Assembly: GCA_947631985.1 (NCBI GenBank)
Contig: CANRNK010000011.1
Span: 1 to 34,202, forward strand
Origin: an uncultured Lachnospiraceae bacterium
GTDB taxonomy: Bacteria > Bacillota > Clostridia > Lachnospirales > Lachnospiraceae
Direction of reading: 5' to 3'
DNA length: 34,202 bases
The first letter of the stretch is position 1. The number at the start of each line of letters is the position of its first letter. The position numbers and the translations under genes are program-made. Positions 16,431 through 24,968 of this stretch are shown piece after piece. The notes below the pieces were generated by a model. That model had not been told where the DNA came from and ran no database searches. It was given only the letters and a program-made list of their open reading frames with translations.

Positions 16431-17246
16431 TTATAGTTCGAAAAAGGAAATCAGGAAAGGAAGAATGCCATCCTCATTGTTGCTTGCATAGGTGACAAAG
16501 TCTGCAGCTTCTTTTAATTGTGAATCTGCATTGCGCATTGCAATTCCGGTTCCAGCAGCTTCAATCATAGTAAGGTCGTTTTCCGCATCCCCTGCAGCCA
16601 GGCAGTTTTCTACTGGAATTTGAAGATAGTTGCAAATGGATGTTAGAGCTGCACCCTTTCCAGAATCAAAGGATAAAAATTCAAGATAATAAGGATTAGA
16701 GAATACAGTCATAATCTTCTGATCGGACCAGGGCTTAAGTGCCTGAATCAGAGTAACTAATTTTTCGTGGGAATGCAGGTTGACAGCAAGTGCTTTAAAC
16801 GGAGCTTTTTTTAATTCCTTATTCCAATCTGGTGCAATCAAGACAGGTAACGTGATTGTCTTGGTATAGAAATCAAGTTCCGGGGTCTGAGATTTCGCGA
16901 TAATGTGAGTGTCTGTATAGGTGTGGCAGTGCAATCCCAGATTGGTTGCGACAGCGCTAATATGAAGGATATCGTCAACGCTCACTCTTTTTTCGACTAG
17001 TACTTTTTTTGTAGCACATTCTATGACGAAACTTCCGTTATACGCACTGATATATACATTTTCATCGGGAAGGCCCAATTGTTCCTTTAGGGCAGCAATG
17101 CTTTTATAGGGACGTCCTGAAGAGAGTACCAGCTTGTGATCTTTTTCAAGGAGTTTTAAGAGTGCTGTTTTTAAAGCTGGAGAGATGGTTTTCTGGTCGT
17201 TTAATAAAGTGCCATCCAAATCTGTAAAAAATATTTTATTTGTCAT
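16431..17246 (-). CDS. Cof-type HAD phosphatase
   Basis: This 271-aa HAD phosphatase is of the Cof/YidA type, usually acting on sugar phosphates or flavin-type cofactors. It shows FFTDLDGTLLND at the start, LSSGRPY (motif II), a C2-type cap in the middle, and AAGDAENDLTMIEAAG (motif IV) with IAMRNA after it. All catalytic acids are present. Its start overlaps the stop of the PHP gene by four bases (ATGA), which indicates translational coupling in an ABC-F/PHP/HAD operon. The physiological substrate is unknown. Confidence 0.92.
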   Translation of the reverse strand: MTNKIFFTDLDGTLLNDQKTISPALKTALLKLLEKDHKLVLSSGRPYKSIAALKEQLGLPDENVYISAYNGSFVIECATKKVLVEKRVSVDDILHISAVATNLGLHCHTYTDTHIIAKSQTPELDFYTKTITLPVLIAPDWNKELKKAPFKALAVNLHSHEKLVTLIQALKPWSDQKIMTVFSNPYYLEFLSFDSGKGAALTSICNYLQIPVENCLAAGDAENDLTMIEAAGTGIAMRNADSQLKEAADFVTYASNNEDGILPFLISFFEL

Positions 17247-18133
17247 GAAATGTTCGTCCTTTTTTGTTTGGAAGTAGTAATCAGGGTTTCAAGAATCGAG
17301 TCGGGAATATATAATCTGCCATAGCCTGTAGCAAGGTCAAGCCCTGGTTTTGCAGTCCCATGAAAGTCAGAACCACCACTGATGGCAAGGTTGTGTTTGC
17401 CTGCAAGAGCACGCATTTCACGTTCCTCGGAAGGATTGTAGGTGCTGTAAACTGCTTCAAGTCCAACAAGTCCGCTTTGTGCCAACAAGGCAACCAGTGC
17501 ATCTAATTTTTCTTTTCCCAGAGAATAGAGGAGAGGGTGAGCTAATATGGGGATTCCACCAAATTCAAGAATGAGAGAAATTGCCTGAGCAGGTGTGATT
17601 TTTTCACGTGGCACGAAGCAGGGGCCAAAATCGCCAATGTAACGTTCAAAGGCTTCATTCCGGCTTTTAATCTGTCCTTTTTGCAACAGGTACTCTGCGA
17701 AATGAGCACGGGTAATGACAGAATCCGGGAAAGTGTTTTGAAGCGATGGGTAGTCAATGGGAATCCCCTGTTGCATTAAAAGAGAGCACATTTTCAAATT
17801 TCTACTTGTTCTTGAATCCAGAAAATTTGAAAGTCGGTCTTGAAATGCCTGATTCTGATAAGGCAGGTATAGACCAAGAATGTGAATATCACGTCCCAAG
17901 TATTCTGTAGACAATTCAATTCCAGGGATTACTTCGAGAGAATGGTGCGATAGATTGCTCTTTGCTGCAAGGATCGCTTCTTCTACGCCGGCGGTTGTAT
18001 CGTGGTCCGTCAAGGCAAAAGCGGATAATCCTTTTTGTATAGCATATTCCACCAGGCCGGAAGGTGTCATTGACCCATCCGATCTGGTGGAATGTACATG
18101 CAGATCAACGATTTTTGAATTAGTCTTCATCAT
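17243..18133 (-). CDS. PHP domain phosphoesterase
   Basis: This 296-aa protein has the PHP metal-dependent phosphoesterase motifs: DLHVHSTRSDGSMTP, ALTDHDTTAG, IPGIELSTEY, ILAHPLLYS and ISGGSDFHG, all with the metal-binding His and Asp residues. Stand-alone members of this size (TrpH/YciV-like) include 3',5'-nucleoside bisphosphate phosphatases and 5'-3' exonucleases. The track start at 18217 lies inside the ABC-F gene. Met at 18133 has GGAG 7 nt upstream and begins just before the PHP motif, with 18130 as an alternative. It overlaps the ABC-F stop by 14 nt. Confidence 0.92.
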   Translation of the reverse strand: MMKTNSKIVDLHVHSTRSDGSMTPSGLVEYAIQKGLSAFALTDHDTTAGVEEAILAAKSNLSHHSLEVIPGIELSTEYLGRDIHILGLYLPYQNQAFQDRLSNFLDSRTSRNLKMCSLLMQQGIPIDYPSLQNTFPDSVITRAHFAEYLLQKGQIKSRNEAFERYIGDFGPCFVPREKITPAQAISLILEFGGIPILAHPLLYSLGKEKLDALVALLAQSGLVGLEAVYSTYNPSEEREMRALAGKHNLAISGGSDFHGTAKPGLDLATGYGRLYIPDSILETLITTSKQKRTNIS

Positions 18134-19757
18134 CTTCCGTCTCCGCAGTATAGACGAATCTCTTACGGGCAAGTTCGTCATTTTCAAGATATTCATCATA
18201 AGTAGTGATTTTATCAATCAGAGAACCGTCGGGCAGGATTTCGATGATTCTGTTTGCAGTTGTCTGAACAATCTGGTGATCATGCGATGCAAAAAGCAAA
18301 ACACCAGGGAATTTAACCAATCCATTATTGAGTGCAGTAATAGACTCCATATCAAGGTGGTTCGTAGGCTCATCAAGAACTAAAACATTTGCACCTGAAA
18401 TCATCATTTTGGATAAAAGACAACGTACTTTTTCTCCACCAGATAATATTTTGACTTTTTTGATTCCGTCTTCTCCAGGGAATAGCATACGTCCAAGGAA
18501 TCCTCTTACATAGGTGACATCTTTAACAGGGGAATATCCAGTAAGCCAGTCCGTGATGGTGTAGTCATTGTCGAATTCTTCTGTGCTGTCTTTTGGGAAA
18601 TAGGCCTGTGTAGTTGTAATGCCCCATTTGTATGAGCCTTCATCAGGTTCCAGCTCTCCTGTCAGAATTCTAAAAAGAGTTGTTTTTGCAAGTTCATTGC
18701 CACCAACAAAAGCAGCCTTATCATCACGATTCAGGGTGAAAGAGACATTATTCAGGACTTTCTCTCCACTGATCGTTTTACTGATGCCTTCTACGGTTAA
18801 GATTTCGTTACCGATTTCGCGGTCAGGACGGAAGTCAATATAAGGATATTTACGGCTCGAAGGTCTGATATCATCAAGTTCAATTTTGTCCAAGGCTTTC
18901 TTTCGGGAAGTTGCCTGTTTCGATTTTGAAGCATTTGCAGAAAATCGTGTAATGAAATCCTGGAGTTCTTTGATTTTTTCTTCTTTTTTCTTATTTGCAT
19001 CCTTCATCTGTTTGACCATAAGCTGGCTTGATTCGTACCAGAAGTCATAATTTCCAGAATAAAGCTGAATTTTTCCATAATCTATATCTGCCGTATGTGT
19101 ACAGACTTTATTTAAAAAGTAACGATCATGAGAAACTACGATAACGGTATTTTCAAAATTAATCAAAAATTCTTCTAACCAGGCAATTGCGTCAAGGTCT
19201 AAATGGTTGGTAGGCTCATCGAGCAAAAGGATATCAGGGTTACCAAACAGTGCTTTTGCAAGCAACACTTTTACTTTTTCACTACCAGTCAGGGTATTCA
19301 TGAGAGCGTGATGGAGTGTGGAAGAAATACCAAGCCCATTTAAGAGAGAGGCAGCATTTGATTCTGATTCCCATCCATCCATTTCAGCAAATTCTCCCTC
19401 GAGTTCACTTGCCCGTATTCCATCTTCGTCGGTAAAATCTTCTTTAGCGTAAATTTCTTCTTTTTCTTTCATAATCTGAAAGAGTCTTACATTTCCCATG
19501 ATTACAACATCTAATACAGGATACTCGTCATATTTAAAGTGATCCTGTTCTAAAAAGGAGAGTCGTTGTCCGGGCGTAGTGACGATATCCCCCTGGGTTG
19601 TCTCAAGGTTACCTGAGAGGATTTTAAGAAATGTTGACTTTCCAGAGCCGTTAGCTCCAATCAATCCATAACAGTTTCCTTCTGTAAATTTGATATTGAC
19701 ATCTTCAAACAGGGCTTTTTTTCCAATTCGAAGTGTTACATTATTAGCACTTATCAT
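18120..19757 (-). CDS. ABC-F family ATPase, YkpA/YbiT-like
   Basis: Soluble ABC-F proteins act on the ribosome during translation. This 545-aa member has two ATPase domains joined by a charged linker (RFSANASKSKQATSRKKAL). Domain 1 has a canonical Walker A (GANGSGKS) but a degenerate signature (LTGSEKVKV). Domain 2 has a canonical signature (LSGGEKVR) but a degenerate Walker A (GGNELAKTT). Both Walker B motifs (LLLDEPTNHLD, LVLDEPTNHLD) are intact. As I recall, the same asymmetry occurs in Bacillus YkpA, so it is probably a subfamily trait. The track start at 20003 runs back through the trp leader; Met at 19757 with AAGGAAGG upstream is the likely start. It heads an operon with the PHP and HAD genes. 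Confidence 0.93.
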   Translation of the reverse strand: MISANNVTLRIGKKALFEDVNIKFTEGNCYGLIGANGSGKSTFLKILSGNLETTQGDIVTTPGQRLSFLEQDHFKYDEYPVLDVVIMGNVRLFQIMKEKEEIYAKEDFTDEDGIRASELEGEFAEMDGWESESNAASLLNGLGISSTLHHALMNTLTGSEKVKVLLAKALFGNPDILLLDEPTNHLDLDAIAWLEEFLINFENTVIVVSHDRYFLNKVCTHTADIDYGKIQLYSGNYDFWYESSQLMVKQMKDANKKKEEKIKELQDFITRFSANASKSKQATSRKKALDKIELDDIRPSSRKYPYIDFRPDREIGNEILTVEGISKTISGEKVLNNVSFTLNRDDKAAFVGGNELAKTTLFRILTGELEPDEGSYKWGITTTQAYFPKDSTEEFDNDYTITDWLTGYSPVKDVTYVRGFLGRMLFPGEDGIKKVKILSGGEKVRCLLSKMMISGANVLVLDEPTNHLDMESITALNNGLVKFPGVLLFASHDHQIVQTTANRIIEILPDGSLIDKITTYDEYLENDELARKRFVYTAETEDDED

Positions 19758-19816
19758 ACGTAAACCTTCCTTATCTATGTGATTCATTTTATTAATTCTA
19801 TTTGTCCACCGCTTAT

Positions 19817-19844
19817 ATTGTACATGAAAAAGATGAAAATGCAA
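19817..19844 (-). promoter_or_regulatory. Promoter for the ABC-F operon
   Basis: Minus-strand TTGCAT (19844-19839), 16-nt spacer and TACAAT (19822-19817), about 60 nt before the start codon and divergent from the trp promoter. Confidence 0.5.
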
Positions 19845-19884
19845 GTGATATGAAGAAAAATGCGGGTAAATAGTAGAAAGAGGA

Positions 19885-19913
19885 TTGACATGAGAAAAAA
19901 GAAATGGTAGAAT
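19885..19913 (+). promoter_or_regulatory. trp operon promoter
   Basis: Perfect TTGACA (19885-19890), 17-nt spacer and TAGAAT (19908-19913). It lies just upstream of the T-box leader; transcription should start near 19920. Confidence 0.75.
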
Positions 19914-19919
19914 TTTTGC

Positions 19920-20271
19920 AATTGAAAAAATAAAGTCAGTGAGCAAAAAGAGTACTGCAAGAGGAAACATCACAGAGAGCATATGTTTGGTGAGAATATG
20001 CATGGTTCGCTTTCAGGAATGGGTTTGTGAGATGCAAGGAGAAAGCGTTAAAGTGAGTATCTATAGCCGTAGTCTCTACGTTATAAGAGAAGGATATCGA
20101 AGCTGTTATCTATAGCAGAATCTGTATCTGGATGAGATTAATTTGAATGGTGGCAGGCATTTTCCATAAGGAAGTGTCTTTTTTTGTGTCTTTCTACCAT
20201 TTTCAGATTAAATCAGGGTGGCACCGCGTGTTTGACATGTCCCTGCGAAAGCAGAGATGTGTCTTTTTTTA
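19920..20271 (+). promoter_or_regulatory. T-box riboswitch, tryptophan-specific
   Basis: The T-box consensus AGGGTGGCACCGCG is at 20215-20228, followed by an intrinsic terminator hairpin. Stem I is recognisable upstream. AGTA at the 5' side of the specifier loop is opposite GAATGGG, where TGG (20020-20022) reads as the Trp specifier codon. The arm above pairs CTGCAAG with CTTTCAG, and the distal hairpin is GCATAT...ATATGC with AGAGAG and GGTGAG loop motifs. Uncharged tRNA-Trp should stabilise the antiterminator and switch on trpE onward. The specifier assignment was made by eye, but it agrees with the genes controlled. Confidence 0.92.
20234..20270 (+). terminator. T-box terminator of the trp leader
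   Basis: GACATGTCCCTGC-GAAA-GCAGAGATGTGTC is followed by seven T residues. The 5' arm is just after the T-box sequence, as expected for an antiterminator/terminator switch. Confidence 0.88.
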
Positions 20272-20319
20272 TGCAGTCAGAGAAAAGTTACGAATTAGGA
20301 AGAAAGGTTGGTTATCAGA

Positions 20320-21759
20320 ATGAAACAGGAACTATTCATTGGAAATGATACGAAAACAATTTATCGTGCTTATAAAAAAACAGTCAGTATTGTTCAGGAA
20401 TCTGCAATCTCCATGTTTGAAGGGATTGCAAAAGGAAAAAAAAGTTTTCTCCTGGAAAGCTATGACAAAAACTATGACAGATATTCTTTCTTTGGGGTGG
20501 AGCCAAAGGCAATCATTACATCTTGCAAGGAAGGGCTTAAAATTGCTGACCGGGATGGAACGATTCAGATAATGCAGGGAAATCCAATGCAGTGTCTAAA
20601 AGTTCTCTACAGTTCGATTGAGGTGAAAAAAGATCCAGGGGAACTGAATATGATTGGTGGATTTGTCGGGAGCATTGGGTATGACTATGTGCGATTTATG
20701 GAAGAAATTCCAGACCAGAATCCCGATGAAATTGGAATTGAAACAATACAACTTATGTTCGTGACGGAATTTATTACCATTGACCATATGGCGGAAACGC
20801 TGACTGCGGTGGTCTTGAGAGAGGATAATTCGGCAGGCAGAATAAAAGGGGAACTCCGTGCAAATGAGATGGTTGAGGAGGTATTTGGCGCGCAAAAAGA
20901 AAGGATGCGTGATTTTGTAAGGGATGGAAAGATTCTTTGCAAAACTGATTCTATAGAAGCTTATAGCAAAAAAGTAGAGAAAATCAAGGAATTTATTAAA
21001 GAGGGGCATGTCTTTCAGACAGTATTGTCACAAAGGTGGACGATACAGACGAACCAGACGGGATTGCAGCTATATCGTGAATTAAGGGAACGCAATCCGT
21101 CGCCTTATCTTTATTACTTCCAATTTGAAACATTTGAAATCATAGGAAGTAGTCCGGAAATGCTTGTTAAGCTTCAGGATCAAAAAGTATTTACCTGTCC
21201 AATTGCAGGGACCAGAAAAAGGGGGAAGACACCAGAGGAGGATCAGCAACTAAAGGAAGAGTTGTTGGAAGATGAGAAAGAAAGAGCAGAGCACGTCATG
21301 CTGGTGGATCTTGCAAGAAATGATATGGGTAGAATCGCAGAATTTGGGACAGTAAAAGTGACAGAATTTATGAGGGTTCAAAACTATTCTCACGTTATGC
21401 ACCTCGTATCTCTGGTGGAAGGAAAGAAAAGAGAAGAATATCACCCAGTAGACCTCATATCGGCATTTCTTCCGGCAGGAACTTTAAGTGGAGCCCCAAA
21501 AATCAGGGCGATGGAAATCATTGATGAATTAGAAGAAGTAAAACGAGGATTGTATGGTGGGGCCACAGGATATTTGGGATTTAACGGTAATATGGACTTC
21601 TGTATTACAATTCGAACCATGATCAAAAAAGGTGACAGGGTTTATCTGCAGGCAGGAGCTGGAATTGTGGCAGATTCGGTTGGTGAAAAAGAGTATGAAG
21701 AATGTTGCAACAAAGTGATGGCACTTGCAAAGACATTGGTTACGGAGGAAAGCTTATGA
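20320..21759 (+). CDS. trpE: Anthranilate synthase component I
   Basis: TrpE converts chorismate to anthranilate using ammonia from TrpG. It is about 479 aa. SFLLES near residue 45 with a downstream Ser is the tryptophan feedback site. The chorismate-binding domain shows PIAGTRKRG, EHVMLVDLARND, LPAGTLSGAPK and QAGAGIVADS, all typical. ATG at 20320 (MKQELFIGND) is preferred, with a TTG at 20308 as an alternative that sits better against AGGA. The stop overlaps trpG (ATGA), so the two subunits are translationally coupled. Expression is controlled by the upstream Trp T-box. Confidence 0.96.
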   Translation: MKQELFIGNDTKTIYRAYKKTVSIVQESAISMFEGIAKGKKSFLLESYDKNYDRYSFFGVEPKAIITSCKEGLKIADRDGTIQIMQGNPMQCLKVLYSSIEVKKDPGELNMIGGFVGSIGYDYVRFMEEIPDQNPDEIGIETIQLMFVTEFITIDHMAETLTAVVLREDNSAGRIKGELRANEMVEEVFGAQKERMRDFVRDGKILCKTDSIEAYSKKVEKIKEFIKEGHVFQTVLSQRWTIQTNQTGLQLYRELRERNPSPYLYYFQFETFEIIGSSPEMLVKLQDQKVFTCPIAGTRKRGKTPEEDQQLKEELLEDEKERAEHVMLVDLARNDMGRIAEFGTVKVTEFMRVQNYSHVMHLVSLVEGKKREEYHPVDLISAFLPAGTLSGAPKIRAMEIIDELEEVKRGLYGGATGYLGFNGNMDFCITIRTMIKKGDRVYLQAGAGIVADSVGEKEYEECCNKVMALAKTLVTEESL

Positions 21760-22316
21760 TACTTCTCATAGACAATTATGATTCTTTTACCTATAATTTA
21801 TATCAGTATATTGGTACATTTACTGATGCGATTACGGTTGTTCGTAATGATAAAATCACAATTGCAGAAATAGAAAAGATGAATCCTGATCGGATTATTC
21901 TCTCACCAGGACCTAAAAGTCCAAAGGACGCAGGAATCTGTATGGATCTGATCCGTTATTTTGCAGGAAAAAAGGCGATTCTTGGTATCTGTCTGGGTCA
22001 TCAGTGCATTGGAGAGGCATTTGGTGGAACGGTATCCTACGCCAAGGAAGTACTACACGGTAAACAGAGCCTGCTGGAACATGAAGGAAACTACCTTTTC
22101 GAAGGAATTCCGTCCCCTATTAAGGTAGCCAGATATCATTCTCTTGCGATATTATCGGAAACTCTTCCGGATTGTCTAAAGGTACTCGCTAGGACTGACG
22201 ATGGAGAAATCATGGCACTGGTACACCGTGAGTATCCAATTTATGGTCTGCAGTTTCACCCGGAGTCAATTTATACAGAGTATGGAAAACGGATGATCGA
22301 GAATTTTATCCGGTAG
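21756..22316 (+). CDS. trpG: Anthranilate synthase glutamine amidotransferase component
   Basis: This class I glutamine amidotransferase supplies ammonia to TrpE. It is 186 aa, amidotransferase domain only. LLIDNYDSFTYN begins the protein. The nucleophile Cys is in GICLGHQCIGE, and the catalytic His-Glu are in QFHPESIYTEYG. The track start at 21702 lies inside trpE; the ATG at 21756 overlaps the trpE stop and has GGAGGAAAG upstream. In some bacteria trpG is fused to trpD; here it is not, and no trpD follows. Such subunits may also serve para-aminobenzoate synthesis. Confidence 0.95.
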   Translation: MILLIDNYDSFTYNLYQYIGTFTDAITVVRNDKITIAEIEKMNPDRIILSPGPKSPKDAGICMDLIRYFAGKKAILGICLGHQCIGEAFGGTVSYAKEVLHGKQSLLEHEGNYLFEGIPSPIKVARYHSLAILSETLPDCLKVLARTDDGEIMALVHREYPIYGLQFHPESIYTEYGKRMIENFIR

Positions 22317-22334
22317 AAAGGAAGGGGTATTAGG

Positions 22335-23120
22335 ATGATTTTAGACAAAATTGTAGCATCTAAAAAAATGAGATTAACTGAACAAAAGCAGATAATTAGT
22401 GAAGAGAAGATGAAAGAGATGGCAATTGCATGCGAACGGGAAAGTATCAGCTTTTATGATGCATTATCAAAGAACTCCCTTTCTATTATAGGGGAATTTA
22501 AAAATGCTTCTCCAAGCCATGGCACAATGAAGGACAGCTTATCACTGCCGGAGAGGATTGCGCAATACAATGAATCTGTGGATGCAATTTCCTGCCTGAC
22601 AGAGGAAGATTTTTTTGGTGGAAGCATTGCTTACTTTGAAACAATCAGAAAGATAACGCGCCTTCCTATGATCAGGAAGGATTTTATCATTGATCCCTAT
22701 CAGATTTTCGAAGCGAAAATGATTGGCGCAGACTGTATTTTACTGATTGCAGCAATTTTAAATGATAGAGAGTTGAAGTGGTTTCATGAACTTGCAGGGT
22801 TACTTGGCATGGATGCTCTGGTTGAAGTGCATGATGAGCTGGAGATGATGAGGGCAATCGGTCTGGACGCTCCCCTGATTGGCATTAATAATCGGAATTT
22901 AAAGGATTTTACAATTGATTTGAATCGGACCAAAGAACTTGCAGTGATGGTACCGGAGGATACCATTCTGGTTTCGGAAAGTGGCATCAGTCATACGGAA
23001 GAGATTCAATTTCTAAAAGAATGTGGCGTGAGCGCAATTTTGGTTGGCACTTCACTCATGGAGGCTGAGAGTCCGAAACAGGTAGCAGATTTATGGAAAC
23101 AAAGTTATGAAGGAATGTGA
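22335..23120 (+). CDS. trpC: Indole-3-glycerol phosphate synthase
   Basis: This TIM-barrel enzyme closes the indole ring from CdRP. It is 261 aa, the normal length. Signature residues are present: GEFKNASPSHG (active-site Lys and phosphate loop), IRKDFIIDPYQ, GINNRNLKDF and LVSESGI. It starts 18 bp after trpG with GAAAGGAAGGGG upstream, so there is no room for trpD between them, where many trp operons keep it. It is nearly contiguous with trpF. Confidence 0.96.
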   Translation: MILDKIVASKKMRLTEQKQIISEEKMKEMAIACERESISFYDALSKNSLSIIGEFKNASPSHGTMKDSLSLPERIAQYNESVDAISCLTEEDFFGGSIAYFETIRKITRLPMIRKDFIIDPYQIFEAKMIGADCILLIAAILNDRELKWFHELAGLLGMDALVEVHDELEMMRAIGLDAPLIGINNRNLKDFTIDLNRTKELAVMVPEDTILVSESGISHTEEIQFLKECGVSAILVGTSLMEAESPKQVADLWKQSYEGM

Positions 23121-23121
23121 G

Positions 23122-23772
23122 ATGGGTACAGCAATCAAAATATGTGGAATTACTTCATTGGAAGAGATGAAATGGTTAGCCGAAGAAGCAGTTGAATATG
23201 CCGGGATTGTGCTTTTTTTTGAAGAAAGCAGACGTTGCTGTTCACCTCAGAGGGCAGAATGGATCGTTTCGGAAACAAAAAAAATATGCAATCCACCCAA
23301 ACTTGTTGCAGTGTGTGTGAGTCCAACGAAGGAGCAGGTTGCAATCATAGAAGAGATAGGATTTGACTATCTGCAGATTCATGGAACTTTGTCAGATGAG
23401 GTGGTACATCTGGCAAACTTACCAATCATTAGGGCAGTCGGGTATTTAGAAGAGAGAGAGACGGTTTTGGAAGTGTCAGGGAAGGTAATTGGAACGTTAT
23501 ACGACAGTGCCTGTCCGGGAAGTGGAGTTGCCTATGACTGGGGAACCTTAACAGTCCCCCAAGAGTCTGAAAAGCTTTTTTTTCTTGCAGGAGGTCTCAC
23601 TCCTGAAAATGTAAAACATGCAATAGAAGTCCTTCATCCGGATGTTGTGGATGTCAGCAGTGGTGTGGAACGAGCGGGAAGCGTTGGAAAAGACAAAGAG
23701 AAAATACTGGATTTTATCAGTGAAGTAAGAGGTGTGGAGAATGGAAGGAAAGGGAAAACAAATGAATCATAG
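23122..23772 (+). CDS. trpF: Phosphoribosylanthranilate isomerase
   Basis: TrpF converts phosphoribosylanthranilate to CdRP by an Amadori rearrangement. It is 216 aa. The catalytic Cys is in [10 protein letters not shown], and the catalytic Asp likely in [10 protein letters not shown]. The phosphate-binding region is AGGLTPENV and DVSSGVE. The track start at 23107 would overlap trpC; Met at 23122 has AAGGA 7 nt upstream and fits the family N-terminus. Its substrate is the product of TrpD, whose gene is absent from this operon. It overlaps trpB by 11 nt. Confidence 0.95.
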   Translation: MGTAIKICGITSLEEMKWLAEEAVEYAGIVLFFEESRRCCSPQRAEWIVSETKKICNPPKLVAVCVSPTKEQVAIIEEIGFDYLQIHGTLSDEVVHLANLPIIRAVGYLEERETVLEVSGKVIGTLYDSACPGSGVAYDWGTLTVPQESEKLFFLAGGLTPENVKHAIEVLHPDVVDVSSGVERAGSVGKDKEKILDFISEVRGVENGRKGKTNES

Positions 23773-24946
23773 TTATTATGGCGAATATGGGGGGCAATAT
23801 ATCTCGGAAGCACTGATGAATACATTATACGAATTAGAAACAGCATTTCAGGATGCAATTAAAGATCCTTTGTTTCTGCAGGAATATCATTATTATCTAA
23901 AAGAATATGTGGGAAGAGAAACGCCACTGTATCTTGCAGGCAGGCTCTCTGAAGAGTATGGATGTAAAATCTACTTAAAAAGAGAAGATTTGAATCATAC
24001 CGGAGCACATAAGATCAACAATGTAATTGGGCAGATCTTATTGGCGAAACGTATGGGCAAGAAAAAGGTGATTGCAGAGACAGGTGCAGGACAGCATGGT
24101 GTCGCAACAGCAACCGGAGCAGCACTTTTTAATATGGAATGTACTGTGTATATGGGTACGGAGGATATTGAAAGGCAACATCTTAACGTGATGCGAATGG
24201 AAATGCTGGGAGCAAAGGTGGTGGGTGTTCGCTCGGGTAGTAACACCTTAAAAGATGCGACAAACGAAGCAATCAGAACCTGGGCCAGGACGGCAGAAGA
24301 TACCTTCTATATTATTGGATCGGCCGTTGGACCGCACCCTTACCCTAAGATGGTAAAGGAATTCCAGAAAATTATTAGTGTGGAAGCAAAAAGACAATTT
24401 TTAGAAAAAGAGCAACGTTTACCCGATGTCGTAATGGCATGTGTCGGTGGGGGATCTAATTCTATCGGTATGTTTGCAGAATTCATTGAGGACAAAGAAG
24501 TGGAACTCATCGGTGTTGAGGCTGCTGGGATGGGAGTTTCTAGTGGGAAACATGCAGCAGCAATGGCAGCAGGTAAGCCAGGTATCCTTCACGGGATGAA
24601 ATCTTATTTGCTTCAGGATGAGGATGGAAATGTCAAACTGGCACATTCGATTTCCGCAGGACTTGATTATCCGGGGGTTGGGCCTGAACATGCCTTTCTT
24701 CATGATACAAAAAGAGTTAAATATGTTTCGGTGACAGATCAGGAAGCAATGGAAGCACTTTCGATTCTGTGTAAAATGGAAGGAATCATCCCAGCGATTG
24801 AAAGTTCCCATGCGCTGGCCTATGCATTTAAAAAAGCAAAAAGTATGAAGAAAAATCAGGCAATGATTGTATGTCTGTCAGGACGTGGAGATAAAGATGC
24901 TGCGACAATAGAATCTTATTTTAATGGAGAAGGATATCTAAATTAG
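23762..24946 (+). CDS. trpB: Tryptophan synthase beta chain
   Basis: TrpB joins indole to serine using pyridoxal phosphate. It is 394 aa. The PLP lysine is in [21 protein letters not shown] is the substrate loop, GGGSNSIG binds the cofactor phosphate, and [13 protein letters not shown] and CLSGRGDKD complete the set. It belongs to the standard TrpB1 type that pairs with TrpA. The start at 23762 ([11 protein letters not shown]) with GGAAAGGG upstream is preferred over the track start at 23732 inside trpF. Confidence 0.97.
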   Translation: MNHSYYGEYGGQYISEALMNTLYELETAFQDAIKDPLFLQEYHYYLKEYVGRETPLYLAGRLSEEYGCKIYLKREDLNHTGAHKINNVIGQILLAKRMGKKKVIAETGAGQHGVATATGAALFNMECTVYMGTEDIERQHLNVMRMEMLGAKVVGVRSGSNTLKDATNEAIRTWARTAEDTFYIIGSAVGPHPYPKMVKEFQKIISVEAKRQFLEKEQRLPDVVMACVGGGSNSIGMFAEFIEDKEVELIGVEAAGMGVSSGKHAAAMAAGKPGILHGMKSYLLQDEDGNVKLAHSISAGLDYPGVGPEHAFLHDTKRVKYVSVTDQEAMEALSILCKMEGIIPAIESSHALAYAFKKAKSMKKNQAMIVCLSGRGDKDAATIESYFNGEGYLN

Positions 24947-24968
24947 CGCATGCAGATGGGAGATCAGT
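24947..24968 (+). promoter_or_regulatory. AGATGGGAG ribosome binding site before trpA
   Basis: CGCATGC (containing the palindrome GCATGC) is followed by AGATGGGAG and a 7-nt gap from AGATGGGA to ATG. It resembles the 3' end of the two-hairpin elements at 671 and 29597, without their hairpins. Confidence 0.4.

Noticed and set aside
19758-20003. N-terminal extension of the ABC-F ORF to 20003
   Set aside because: It is antisense to the trp promoter and T-box leader; ABC-F proteins begin at the Met at 19757.
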